Positions 45,244 through 53,091 of a DNA stretch of 64,000 bases are shown here, one piece after another. Location of the stretch: NCBI RefSeq assembly GCF_023716485.1, contig NZ_CP092418.1, positions 2,091,001 through 2,155,000 of the forward strand, given 5' to 3'. Origin of the DNA: Microbulbifer variabilis. GTDB lineage: Bacteria > Pseudomonadota > Gammaproteobacteria > Pseudomonadales > Cellvibrionaceae. The first letter of the stretch is position 1; each line of letters starts with the position of its first letter. Under the pieces are notes generated by a model that worked only from the letters and a program-made list of their open reading frames with translations, was not told where the DNA came from and ran no database searches. Both the position numbers and the translations under genes were made by a program.

Positions 45244-46071
45244 ATGGACAAAAATCAGCCGGAAAATTTACAGAAGACTTTTGTGATTACAGGGGCTGCC
45301 GAAGGCTTGGGTTGGGCAATTACCCTGTGCCTTGCAAAAAAATATAGAGCTGAATTTGTTCTGGTCGATATTTCAACCGAAAAACTTCGCCAAAGAGAGG
45401 CCCAGCTTAGGGCTCTCGATGTTCGGGTCAGAATATATACCGTTGATCTATCAAATTATTTGGCCGTAGAGGAGCTGGTTGAATCCTTACGGAATGAGTA
45501 CTCGAGAGTTGATCTGTTGGTAAACAATGCCGGCATTACGCATCGAAGTCTCTCTTCACAAACGTCCAGCACGGTTATTCGCAAGGTGATGGTGGTGAAT
45601 TACCATGCACCGGTAGAGCTTACTCAAGGCTTGTTTGCGGGGCTAAAAGCGGCCTCTGGCTGTGTGGTAAATATCAGTTCAATGGCTGGATGGATGCCGG
45701 TATTGGGGCGCGCGGGCTATTGTGCAGCCAAGAGTGCATTGCACCAGTATTTTGAGGTGTTCCGTGAGGAAGTGCGGAACGATGGAGTTAGTGTATTAAT
45801 GGTTTACCCAAGTTTCCTGGCTACAGCGATTGAGCAAAACGCTCTAGCTGGAGATGGTGGGCAGGCCAGGCACCAAAGGAGCACCGTGGGAGCGGTGCGT
45901 AGCCCTGAGTGGATGGCCAATCAGATTTTGACGTCACTGGAAAAGGGCAGGGAGCGTTGGTTTCCAAAAGATATAAGCCTGATTGGAGCCTACTTGTACA
46001 GGCTGGCCCCGACGACCTTTCTCAAACAGTTAAGAAGGCGCTTTCGTATGGAGCTAGGTACCACTCCCTAA
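45244..46071 (+). CDS. short-chain dehydrogenase/reductase
   Basis: The 275-residue protein starts at ATG 45244, just after the epimerase stop, with a GGAGGA site. FVITGAAEGLGWAITLCLAK is the cofactor loop, LLVNNAGITHRS the NNAG motif, VVNISSMAGWMPVLG the catalytic Ser strand and GYCAAKSALHQYF the YxxxK. The active site is complete, in contrast to the atu-like SDR. The C-terminus runs into a 15-bp tandem repeat that contains the stop codon. Confidence 0.88.
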   Translation: MDKNQPENLQKTFVITGAAEGLGWAITLCLAKKYRAEFVLVDISTEKLRQREAQLRALDVRVRIYTVDLSNYLAVEELVESLRNEYSRVDLLVNNAGITHRSLSSQTSSTVIRKVMVVNYHAPVELTQGLFAGLKAASGCVVNISSMAGWMPVLGRAGYCAAKSALHQYFEVFREEVRNDGVSVLMVYPSFLATAIEQNALAGDGGQARHQRSTVGAVRSPEWMANQILTSLEKGRERWFPKDISLIGAYLYRLAPTTFLKQLRRRFRMELGTTP

Positions 46072-46100
46072 GGTACCACTCCCTAAGGTACAACTCCCTA
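46056..46100 (+). repeat. three tandem 15-bp repeats spanning the SDR stop codon
   Basis: AGGTACCACTCCCTA occurs at 46056-46070 and 46071-46085, with a third copy carrying one change (AGGTACAACTCCCTA) at 46086-46100. The first copy encodes the last residues of the SDR, and the stop codon spans its junction with the second. The unit is a multiple of three, so copy-number change would not shift the frame but could move the end of the protein or change the 3' untranslated region. Confidence 0.85.
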
Positions 46101-46401
46101 GTGGGAGCACTCTAGGACGCTGAGTGAACTATAGCTTAGGAGGAAAATCTTTAAAGTAGGCCATTTATAATACAGCTATTGAGTTATCTGCTTCATTCCT
46201 TCCCTTAATTTCTATTTTTATAGACAAGAGTTAGCTTTAGGTGCTACTATCCTGATAGCTGGTATAAACGCCCAGTTTTTATTTTAGTTCAACTCGTAGT
46301 TTTAGTCATAATCCTTCGTTCTGTCTCTTTTAAATTCTCAGTTTTTGCCCGCTCGACCAACAGGTCAACTATGATCAATTTATTTTCTCAGGATATTTAT
46401 T

Positions 46402-46611
46402 ATGTCTAACACAACGACTGGTACTGTTAAGTGGTTTGATGAAGCCAAGGGTTTTGGTTTTATTGCACAAAAATCCGGCCCCGATGTTTTTGCACACTTC
46501 AGCAATATTGCCAGCAGTGGCTTTAAAACATTGCAGGAAGGGCAAGCTGTAGAATTTACAGTGACCCAGGGTGCCAAGGGCCCTCAGGCAGAAAATATTA
46601 TTTGCCTTTAA
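46402..46611 (+). CDS. cold-shock domain protein
   Basis: The 69-residue CSP has both RNA-binding motifs: [17 protein letters not shown] (RNP1, KGFGFI) and DVFAHFSNI (RNP2-type). It probably acts as an RNA chaperone. The 300 bp upstream hold no gene and probably give a long 5' untranslated leader, as is common for cold-regulated csp genes, but I see no cold-box sequence. An AGGA site lies nine bases before the ATG. Confidence 0.93.
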   Translation: MSNTTTGTVKWFDEAKGFGFIAQKSGPDVFAHFSNIASSGFKTLQEGQAVEFTVTQGAKGPQAENIICL

Positions 46612-46647
46612 TTTTTAAGTCTTATTGCTTTTTAGTGATGGCTTGTT

Positions 46648-46682
46648 TATCGCCCTTTCGAGTTTTGCTCGTAAGGGCGATA
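46648..46682. terminator. hairpin between cspA-type gene and LysR gene
   Basis: TATCGCCCTT pairs perfectly with AAGGGCGATA around a 15-base loop that itself contains CGAG/CTCG. It lies after the cold-shock gene stop and before the end of the convergent LysR gene. It is likely to terminate both genes. Confidence 0.6.
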
Positions 46683-46704
46683 TCGTATAAATTGTATATA
46701 TAGT

Positions 46705-47580
46705 TTATTCTATTTCTTCGAGTAGCCAATCAAGAAACACACTAACCTGCTTGTTATTTATATTACGGCCTGGGATTACTGCGTAATATGAAAGCCCTTC
46801 AGCCTTTTGCTTTATAGCTGTGCTTTTATACGGCAACAACCATCTGTTCTGTAAGGCATTCTGAATCAGCAGGGAACTGACTAAAGCAATCCCCTGGCTA
46901 GCCAATGCGGCTTGTATGACATGATACTCCTGATCATATTGACGAATGGTAAGGTTTTTATTGAAGTCGCCAAGTAAGGATTTCCAACTGAATGGGGTTA
47001 AAGATTGGTTGATCCATTTGGTTTCTAATAGCTGCGCCTGCTCGAGGTCGGTTATGTTTGCTAAGTAGTTCCGCGTAGCATACATACCCACTGATTCAGT
47101 AATAAGCCTTGTACTATTTTTGGCTTTTGGATCAAATTCACCGTAGCGAATAGCTACATCAATGTGTCGGTCGCGCTCAATATCATCTATCTGTTCACCG
47201 GTCGAAATGGATATCTCGATACCAGGATGCTTCTGATAAAAGCGCTCCAGGTGGGGAACCAGCCACAGAGCCGCAAAAGATGAAGTTGTACTGACAGCAA
47301 TCACACGATTTGAGTTAGCGATTTCACCTATTGCTGCGGCAAGTTGCTGAAAGGCTCGTGAAGTTGTTTCTGCGAGTAGCCTTCCTTCTTCTGTTAATTG
47401 TATTGCGCGGGTTTTACGCTCAAACAGCTGACTGTCTAGCGTTTCTTCCAGGCTTTTTATCTGATGGGATACTGCTGTAGGGGTAATAAAGAGTTCCTCT
47501 GCAGCTTTCTTAAAGCTACCGAGCCTCGCAGCCGCATCAAAAACCTTTAAGGAATTGAGGGAGGGTAGGTTTGGATACAT
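46705..47580 (-). CDS. LysR family regulator, GcvA-like
   Basis: The 291-residue protein has the LysR HTH: SLKVFDAAARLGSFKKAAEE, FITPTAVSHQIKSLEETL and FERKTRAIQLTEEG. The effector domain follows (VIAVSTTSSFAALWLVPHLE, typical of the GcvA/AmpR subgroup). It is divergent from the azoreductase gene with a 33-bp perfect inverted repeat between them. The Shine-Dalgarno GGAAG lies partly in one arm of that repeat. It probably controls the azoreductase gene. Confidence 0.88.
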   Translation of the reverse strand: MYPNLPSLNSLKVFDAAARLGSFKKAAEELFITPTAVSHQIKSLEETLDSQLFERKTRAIQLTEEGRLLAETTSRAFQQLAAAIGEIANSNRVIAVSTTSSFAALWLVPHLERFYQKHPGIEISISTGEQIDDIERDRHIDVAIRYGEFDPKAKNSTRLITESVGMYATRNYLANITDLEQAQLLETKWINQSLTPFSWKSLLGDFNKNLTIRQYDQEYHVIQAALASQGIALVSSLLIQNALQNRWLLPYKSTAIKQKAEGLSYYAVIPGRNINNKQVSVFLDWLLEEIE

Positions 47581-47590
47581 GGACTACTCT

Positions 47591-47623
47591 TCCTTATAGA
47601 TGAAATTAATTCATCTATAAGGA
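47591..47623. promoter_or_regulatory. perfect 33-bp inverted repeat, LysR/azoR intergenic region
   Basis: TCCTTATAGATGAA at 47591-47604 and TTCATCTATAAGGA at 47610-47623 are exact reverse complements, with ATTAA between them. The repeat starts 11 bp upstream of the LysR start codon. It could be the LysR binding site and, in the LysR transcript, a hairpin covering the ribosome site (AAGGAAG). Confidence 0.7.
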
Positions 47624-47701
47624 AAAATATCTCATTTGTCAAGAATGCTTGTAGGCTGCACTATCGCTGGACCAAATGATGAATTTTTCGAGGTCTAGTA
47701 G

Positions 47702-48475
47702 ATGAAAACCCTTCTTCATATTGAAGCCAGCGCCCAGATTTTTGGGGCTATTCAGGTGCCGGAGGAGTATAGGGACATACCAAAACACTCCTCTATCTCC
47801 AAGGCCGTTGCCGCAAGTTTTGTGAAGCGTTGGCTTGGGCTAAGACCAAGAGATAAACTCATCTATAGGGATGTTGGCCAGACCCCGCCAGGATTCATTA
47901 CCCAGGATTGGATTGCCTCTGTATTCACTCCAGAAGATCAGCGTAGTGAAGAGCAAAAATCCCTAGTTGCATTATCGGATACTTTGATTAATGAGCTTGA
48001 CCAGGCGGATGTCATAGTAATGTCTTCCCCAATGTACAACTACGGTATGCCGGCGGCTTTAAAAGCTTGGTTCGATCAGGTGATACGTATTAATAAGACC
48101 TTCACCTTTGACTTGGCCCGTGGAGACTATCCGCTTGAGCCCATTATGTCGGGAAAGATGCTGGTGCTAATTACTTCTGCTGGAGAATTTGGCTTTGCAG
48201 AGGGAGGAATACGCGAGAACATGAATCACTTGGGTCCTCATATCAGGACACTGAGCCATTACCTGGGGGTCGATCAAGTATATGAAATCAATGCGGAATT
48301 CCAGGAGTTTGCGGATCAACGGCATCGAAATTCGGTAAACCAGGCTTTATTGCAAAGTCAGTCATTGGCCGAAGAGCTTGCGACTAAACTCAAAAGCCAA
48401 CTTACTCACTCTCATTCAACACAGCCCAAAGCGCTCGCCCTAAGAAAGCAAGGTATTGCTCAAATGCAAGATTGA
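47702..48475 (+). CDS. azoR: FMN-dependent NADH-azoreductase / NAD(P)H quinone reductase
   Basis: The 257-residue flavodoxin-like protein resembles AzoR: KTLLHIEASAQ opening, VIVMSSPMYNYGMPAALKAW (the P-M-Y-N-Y/F-x-x-P substrate and FMN loop) and LITSAGEFGFAEGG. It is longer than the usual 200 residues, with extra sequence near the start and a helical tail. It reduces quinones or azo compounds with FMN. The gene faces the LysR gene, a common arrangement for redox-stress control. Confidence 0.82.
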   Translation: MKTLLHIEASAQIFGAIQVPEEYRDIPKHSSISKAVAASFVKRWLGLRPRDKLIYRDVGQTPPGFITQDWIASVFTPEDQRSEEQKSLVALSDTLINELDQADVIVMSSPMYNYGMPAALKAWFDQVIRINKTFTFDLARGDYPLEPIMSGKMLVLITSAGEFGFAEGGIRENMNHLGPHIRTLSHYLGVDQVYEINAEFQEFADQRHRNSVNQALLQSQSLAEELATKLKSQLTHSHSTQPKALALRKQGIAQMQD

Positions 48476-48502
48476 ACTGCTGGCGCTGGTGTCCTATCGG
48501 GT

Positions 48503-48522
48503 AGAGGCCAAGCTTGGCCTCT
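48503..48522. terminator. palindromic terminator between azoR and nrdG
   Basis: AGAGGCCAAGCTTGGCCTCT is a perfect 20-base palindrome followed by TT-rich sequence (TTTACT). It lies after azoR and before the convergent nrdG. Confidence 0.6.
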
Positions 48523-48616
48523 TTACTGGCCTTTGAGCCCGCCACCAGAAGAGTCATAAAAAGAAGATGTCCATGGCCGACCACCGATTCTATTTCGTCC
48601 CCCAAATTTTTTAGCT

Positions 48617-49243
48617 CTATGAAATAAACCTCAGAGTTTGGTCGATCGCTTGCTCGGTATTACAACGCTGCACCTCTAAATGATGAACACCGCATTTGCG
48701 AAGCTTTTCCTGAATTTGAGCTAGCTCCTCATCACTGGTGAGGAGAGGATGTCTGGTAAGGCGTACTTGCAGAGATGTTCCAGCCTCGACGAGTAGTTCT
48801 ACACATTGCCAGGGTGCTGTACCGCTACCATCTACCCCGGTAATGGCAGGGTAATTTTCCGGTAACGCTTTTATATCCAGCCCAACCCAGTCCAAACTGG
48901 GGATCAAGCGACTCAGTTTCCGAGGGTAGATCCCGGCAGTATGTAAACCTATCCTAAACCCCAGGCTTCGGGCTTGGGCAATGGCGGCTTCCAGTGCCCC
49001 CTGGGCAGTTGGCTCTCCGCCAGAAAATACCACCGCATCCAGCAGTCCTTGCCGGCTGGCGAGAAACTCCAATATCTGGTCCCAGTCGTAAGCACTGGGC
49101 GCGCGGGCCGGCAACAGATCACCATTATGGCAATAGCGGCAACGCCATGGGCATCCCTGGCAAAAGACCACTGCGGCCAATTCACCAGGGAAGTCGATAG
49201 CGGTAAATGGTGTAAAACCGCCAATGCGCAGCTTTTCAGCCAT
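48617..49243 (-). CDS. nrdG: anaerobic ribonucleotide reductase activating enzyme (radical SAM)
   Basis: The 208-residue radical SAM protein has CQGCPWRCRYCHN, containing the CxxxCxxC 4Fe-4S motif, and the SGGEPTAQG glycine-rich SAM region. Its length and lack of extra ferredoxin domains fit NrdG-type activases, which place a glycyl radical on NrdD. It follows the glycyl-radical mini-gene by two bases and so lies in one operon with both NrdD parts. Confidence 0.9.
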   Translation of the reverse strand: MAEKLRIGGFTPFTAIDFPGELAAVVFCQGCPWRCRYCHNGDLLPARAPSAYDWDQILEFLASRQGLLDAVVFSGGEPTAQGALEAAIAQARSLGFRIGLHTAGIYPRKLSRLIPSLDWVGLDIKALPENYPAITGVDGSGTAPWQCVELLVEAGTSLQVRLTRHPLLTSDEELAQIQEKLRKCGVHHLEVQRCNTEQAIDQTLRFIS

Positions 49244-49245
49244 GG

Positions 49246-49404
49246 TTATTTGTCACTACCAGCAACAAAAAAGCGGCGCTCCCTGTGTTCCGATTGTTTG
49301 CCTGGATTCCAGAAGGAAACTGGGCGGTGATAGCCCATCACCCGGCTCCAGACTTCACAGCGGGTGCGGTCTTCATTTTTGAGTGGTGAGGTTGGTTTAT
49401 TCAT
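49246..49404 (-). CDS. nrdD: separate C-terminal glycyl-radical segment of anaerobic ribonucleotide reductase
   Basis: I read this 52-residue gene by translating the - strand from ATG at 49404 to TAA at 49246. It contains EVWSRVMGYHRPVSFWNPGK, then QSEHRERRFF. The RVxGY core with a downstream N-x-G-K-Q-x-E-x-x-x-R-R matches the NrdD glycyl-radical end (E. coli NrdD: RVCGY...NAGKQEEVKRR). The large NrdD protein just upstream stops before this motif. Together they would form one class III reductase from two chains. The gene lies 24 bp after the large nrdD stop and two bp before nrdG. The ribosome site (AAGAGAG) is weak. Confidence 0.8.
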   Translation of the reverse strand: MNKPTSPLKNEDRTRCEVWSRVMGYHRPVSFWNPGKQSEHRERRFFVAGSDK

Positions 49405-49428
49405 GATGTCTCTCTTTGGTGGTTGGTT

Positions 49429-51486
49429 TTAATCGCTGCAGCAAGATTGCTCACGAGCGAGCAGGGCCTCATCGCAGCGGGGACAGAATTCGTGTTCGCC
49501 GCTCAGGTAGCCGTGTACTGGGCATATAGAAAAGCTGGGAGTTACTGTGATATAGGGCAGCCGATAATTTTTCAGGGCGCGCTGTAATAAGCGGCGGCAG
49601 CTATCGGCATCTGGCAGTTGTTCACCCAGGTATAGGTGCAGCACAGTGCCGCCCGTATAACGGGATTGTAGGGATTCCTGCCGGGCCAACGCTTCGAAAG
49701 GGTCATCGGTAAAGCCGACTGGCAGCTGGGATGAGTTCGTATAATAAGGTGCTTCCGTGCTGCCAGCCTGAATAATATCTTCAAAGCGCTTTTGGTCTTC
49801 GCGGGCAAAACGGTAAGTAGTTCCCTCAGCCGGTGTGGCTTCGAGATTATACAGGTGGCCAGTTTGTTCCTGGAGCTCTGTCATTCGCAAACGAATATGG
49901 TCGAGCAACTGCTCGGCAAGTTTTTTACCGGTATCTGTGACGATACTTTCACGGTCTTCACTAAAGTTTCGCAGCATTTCATTAATGCCATTAACGCCAA
50001 TGGTGGAGAAGTGGTTACGCAGAGTGCCAAGATATCGATGCGTGTAGGGAAACAGGCCGGCGTCCATATGCCGCTGAATCACTTTACGTTTCACTTCCAG
50101 AGAATCCCGTGCAAGTAGCAGTAGTTTATCTAACTGTGCGAGGAGGAGATCCCAGTTTCCTTTATACAAATAGCCCAGGCGTGCACAGTTGATCGTTACT
50201 ACACCGAGAGAGCCGGTCTGTTCCGCGGAGCCAAATAATCCATTGCCACGTTTAAGCAGCTCTCGAAGGTCCAGTTGTAGGCGACAGCACATGGAGCGCA
50301 CCATGTTTGGACTGAGGTCTGAGTTAATAAAGTTTTGGAAGTAGGGCAGTCCATAGCGGGCAGTCATGGCAAATAGCCGCTCCGCATTTTCGCTCTCCCA
50401 GGGAAAGTCCTCACTGATATTGTAAGTTGGAATTGGGAAAGTGAAGACCCTGCCGCGCGCGTCCCCTTTACCCATCACCTCAATATAGGCGCGGTTAATC
50501 AGGTCCATTTCCACCTGCAGGTCACCATAAGTGAATGGCATTTCTTTGCCGGCAATCACCGGCACCTGGTCTCGCAAGTCTTGAGGACAAACCCAGTCGA
50601 AAGTGAGGTTGGTAAAGGGAGTCTGGGTGCCCCAGCGGGATGGCACGTTCAGGTTAAAAATCAGCTCTTGCATGCACTGGCGCACACTGGCGTAATCCAG
50701 CTGATCCCTGCGTACAAAGGGTGCGAGATAAGTATCGAAGGAGCTAAATGCCTGGGCTCCAGCCCATTCGTTTTGCAATGTGCCAAGAAAGTTAACGATC
50801 TGTCCAACTGCACTGGTCAAGTGGGCGGGCGGTGCCGACTCCACTTTGCCGGGAACCCCATTCAACCCCTCGTGCAGCAGGGTGCGAAGTGACCAGCCTG
50901 CGCAATAGCCGGCCAACATATCCAAGTCATGGATGTGTAAATCACCATCCCGGTGGGCTGCACCAATCTCCGGGGAATAGACATGATTTAGCCAGTAATT
51001 GGCAATCATTTTACCGGCACTATTTAAAATCAGGCCGCCGAGAGAGTAGCCCTGGTTTGCATTGGCAGCGACACGCCAGTCCGCCTGCTCCAGATATTCT
51101 TCAATGGAAGCCCCAACATCTACCAGTGTTTGGCGATCATTGCGTATGCGCGCATGTCGCTCCCGATAGGCGATGTAGGCCCGTGCTGTATCTATGTAAT
51201 CGCAATTGATTAATATTTGCTCGGCGATATTTTGGATTTCCTCAATATCGACTGGTGTCACAGCATCAAAGCGATGATTAATCACTTTCAGGATGCCCTG
51301 GGTTAGCCAATCAACTTCACCCTCACCAAATTCACCAGTAGCCTGCCCGGCCCGCACAAGTGCCGAAGTAATACGTTGAGGATCAAAAGCCACAGCGCGA
51401 CCATCCCGCTTTCGTACCAGTAAGCTGCTCGGGTCTTGAACAGGAGATGTGGCTCTGTCAATTTCAGGGGTAGAGGTACTGGTCAT
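49429..51486 (-). CDS. nrdD: anaerobic ribonucleoside-triphosphate reductase, large part without the glycyl-radical tail
   Basis: The 685-residue protein has an N-terminal ATP-cone (VRKRDGRAVAFDPQRITSAL, about residues 23-115). The class III catalytic core follows: AHRDGDLHIHDLDMLAGYCAG, FTNLTFDW, MGKGDARGRVFTFPIPTYNI and GSLGVVTINCARLGYL. A zinc-type tail CPVHGYLSGEHEFCPRCDE closes it. The C-terminus ends SCCSD and lacks the RVxGY glycyl-radical motif, which is encoded by the small gene downstream. It makes dNTPs from NTPs without oxygen. Upstream DNA has an FNR-type box and two NrdR boxes. Confidence 0.93.
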   Translation of the reverse strand: MTSTSTPEIDRATSPVQDPSSLLVRKRDGRAVAFDPQRITSALVRAGQATGEFGEGEVDWLTQGILKVINHRFDAVTPVDIEEIQNIAEQILINCDYIDTARAYIAYRERHARIRNDRQTLVDVGASIEEYLEQADWRVAANANQGYSLGGLILNSAGKMIANYWLNHVYSPEIGAAHRDGDLHIHDLDMLAGYCAGWSLRTLLHEGLNGVPGKVESAPPAHLTSAVGQIVNFLGTLQNEWAGAQAFSSFDTYLAPFVRRDQLDYASVRQCMQELIFNLNVPSRWGTQTPFTNLTFDWVCPQDLRDQVPVIAGKEMPFTYGDLQVEMDLINRAYIEVMGKGDARGRVFTFPIPTYNISEDFPWESENAERLFAMTARYGLPYFQNFINSDLSPNMVRSMCCRLQLDLRELLKRGNGLFGSAEQTGSLGVVTINCARLGYLYKGNWDLLLAQLDKLLLLARDSLEVKRKVIQRHMDAGLFPYTHRYLGTLRNHFSTIGVNGINEMLRNFSEDRESIVTDTGKKLAEQLLDHIRLRMTELQEQTGHLYNLEATPAEGTTYRFAREDQKRFEDIIQAGSTEAPYYTNSSQLPVGFTDDPFEALARQESLQSRYTGGTVLHLYLGEQLPDADSCRRLLQRALKNYRLPYITVTPSFSICPVHGYLSGEHEFCPRCDEALLAREQSCCSD

Positions 51487-51541
51487 GGGCTTTCCTTCAC
51501 AGATTGTGCGGGAAGCTTATAAAAGAGCAAGGTAGAAGCAC

Positions 51542-51555
51542 TTGATCTGGATCAC
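51542..51555 (-). promoter_or_regulatory. FNR/Anr-type box upstream of nrdD
   Basis: TTGATCTGGATCAC matches the FNR/Anr consensus TTGAT-N4-ATCAA at nine of ten defined positions. It lies 56-69 bp upstream of the nrdD start, a usual place for activation under low oxygen. Confidence 0.75.
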
Positions 51556-51567
51556 TATATATAGTGC
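51552..51567 (-). promoter_or_regulatory. NrdR box 1
   Basis: TCACTATATATAGTGC fits the NrdR palindrome acaCwAtATaTwGtgt at 14 of 16 positions. It overlaps the end of the FNR-type box. NrdR represses nrd genes when dATP is high. Confidence 0.75.
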
Positions 51568-51583
51568 GTACTGCTAACTTGTG

Positions 51584-51599
51584 GCACATTATGTGGTGT
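51584..51599 (-). promoter_or_regulatory. NrdR box 2
   Basis: GCACATTATGTGGTGT fits the NrdR consensus at about 11-12 of 16 positions. It begins 32 bp from box 1, matching the three-helical-turn spacing typical of paired NrdR sites. Confidence 0.6.
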
Positions 51600-51651
51600 C
51601 AAGTAGCTGGGGTGTCTAGCTAAAAAATATTAAGGAAGTGGCAATTTGAAA

Positions 51652-51795
51652 ATGGGGAAAGATGTGAAGACCACGAACGGAGGTGTAGCTAGCACGTTTC
51701 ATTTACTACCTGGAATTGTCGCTTCTGCAAGCCCGGCAATGGCCGGAACCTTTGTAGCACCAAAAGCCGAGGTGAGCTTAATAGCTAAAGCTTGA
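51652..51795 (+). CDS. possible 47-residue peptide, unknown
   Basis: An AAGGAAG site precedes an ATG that opens a short frame (MGKDVKTTNGGVASTF...), with a mildly hydrophobic middle and Ala-rich end. It lies between the nrdD promoter and the integrase. It may be a remnant or not expressed. No other gene is convincing between 51600 and 52057; a second frame at 51792-51986 shows no features. Confidence 0.2.
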   Translation: MGKDVKTTNGGVASTFHLLPGIVASASPAMAGTFVAPKAEVSLIAKA

Positions 51796-51895
51796 CTCAT
51801 CGGAGCTTAGTGGCTGCCAAGTTTGTACCGACAAAGGGTGGAATGCTTACTAAATCTATACCTGGCTCCCAGCTGATAATTTTAAAAACAACTGC

Positions 51896-51911
51896 ACTGA
51901 CACGTGTCAGT
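51896..51911. repeat. perfect 16-bp palindrome upstream of the integrase
   Basis: ACTGACACGTGTCAGT is a perfect palindrome 146 bp before the integrase start and is followed 9 bases later by TTTTTT. It could be an integrase or regulator binding site, part of an attachment site, or a terminator stem. Confidence 0.5.
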
Positions 51912-52057
51912 CCCCCGATTTTTTCGCTAGAGTTGCCCGCTTGCAAACATTCCCATCAAGGCCCGGTTTTGCTAGCTTTGAGCTAATCAGATGGCGCATT
52001 AACAACCATTGTCACAGGTACGAGATATGATGTATTTGTGATAATCAGGGGAAACCT

Positions 52058-52813
52058 ATGGCTAGAACTAGACCTGTGAATAGGTTGGAGTCAGTCACTG
52101 TGCCTGGCTCAGGACAGGCTGAGATCGTGGAGCAGCCAAAGCAGTTGGCTCATATCCTGTGGGCAGCTTCGCGGGGCGATACAGGGAAGCGGAATGTAGC
52201 TCTGATTTGGATGTTATTTGGTAGCGGACTAAGGATCAATGAAGTCGCACAGCTAAAAATTGGGGATATATACCACTCAACAGGTGAGCTAAAGCAGGCT
52301 TTTAGGCTGCCTGGAACATATACCAAGACAGGGAAGCCTCGAACGGTATACCTTTTAGTTCCACAGCAGAGAGCTTCACTAGAGGATCTTCGGGCACAGC
52401 GCATAGAGGATCGTGTAATGCTCAGTGAAGATGGGACTTTTGGTGGGCTAGCACCAGATAGTCCGGTATTTCTATCTCTGAAAGGTAAACAGTGGCGCAA
52501 GCTATCTTTCAATTTCAAGAAATATCCTGATGCCGATGGAAATATAAAAACAACTCTGGTGTGTGGTTCATTCGAGAACCTTGCGCGTGACATTATAAAG
52601 CAAGCCGGAATTCATGGTGGTTCTAGCCATAGTGGGCGGCGTAGTCTTGCGAGCTGGATGGACCGTAAGGGATTTGACCTTCAATTGATTCAAGATATTT
52701 TGGGTCATTCTACAGCAGATATGACCTTAATTTATATCGACCCTTGGGAAAAACGTATCAAGGAAGTATTTAAGAATTCTTGTTTAGGGTTGAAATTGCC
52801 TGATTTTCATTAA
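52058..52813 (+). CDS. tyrosine recombinase / phage-type integrase
   Basis: The 251-residue protein has the catalytic tyrosine-recombinase set: Arg in GSGLRINEVAQLKIGDIY, the HxxR pair in SSHSGRRSLASWMD, His in QDILGHSTADMTLIY and the Tyr that follows. It lacks a full N-terminal SAM-like DNA-binding domain, so it is a short type. An AGGGGAAACCT site precedes the ATG. It marks the start of an accessory block and its 3' end overlaps the convergent HTH gene by 44 bp. Confidence 0.88.
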   Translation: MARTRPVNRLESVTVPGSGQAEIVEQPKQLAHILWAASRGDTGKRNVALIWMLFGSGLRINEVAQLKIGDIYHSTGELKQAFRLPGTYTKTGKPRTVYLLVPQQRASLEDLRAQRIEDRVMLSEDGTFGGLAPDSPVFLSLKGKQWRKLSFNFKKYPDADGNIKTTLVCGSFENLARDIIKQAGIHGGSSHSGRRSLASWMDRKGFDLQLIQDILGHSTADMTLIYIDPWEKRIKEVFKNSCLGLKLPDFH

Positions 52814-52982
52814 GCAGGGCGGTGAAAAGACGGCAAGGTAAGTTCCCTCCTTTTCCCTGACGAAACTGATTAATATTTTGTTTTTTTACGCCAATAAGGT
52901 TGGCCAATTCAACATCGGTAGTGAGATCTAAACGATCTTTCATTTGATCAATAATTTCGTCAGGGGTGAGAATTTTCTTCAA
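52770..52982 (-). CDS. phage CI/Cro-type HTH protein
   Basis: The 70-residue protein (EIIDQMKDRLDLTTDVELAN, then LIGVKKQNINQFRQGK) has the N-terminal HTH of bacteriophage CI repressor-type regulators and little else. It overlaps the 3' end of the integrase and faces the Fic gene. It probably represses the divergent Fic operon or the island itself. Confidence 0.75.
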   Translation of the reverse strand: MKKILTPDEIIDQMKDRLDLTTDVELANLIGVKKQNINQFRQGKGGNLPCRLFTALLNENQAISTLNKNS

Positions 52983-52987
52983 AATAG

Positions 52988-53031
52988 GTAAATAATATAT
53001 TGACTGATGGGGTGGTACATAATATATTTAC
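52988..53031. promoter_or_regulatory. inverted repeat between HTH and Fic genes
   Basis: GTAAATA (52988-52994) and TATTTAC (53025-53031) are exact reverse complements, and both arms are joined to a TAATATAT motif. The site lies between the HTH gene start and the Fic gene start and could be the HTH protein's operator. Confidence 0.4.
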
Positions 53032-53091
53032 TCTCAATAGGACGCAAGGGTTGATTGTCCAGTGACCATAAGGACTGAGGAAGCAAAACTA

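Noticed and set aside
51792..51986. 64-codon open frame before the integrase
   Set aside because: No ribosome site or family features, and it runs across the palindrome at 51896-51911.
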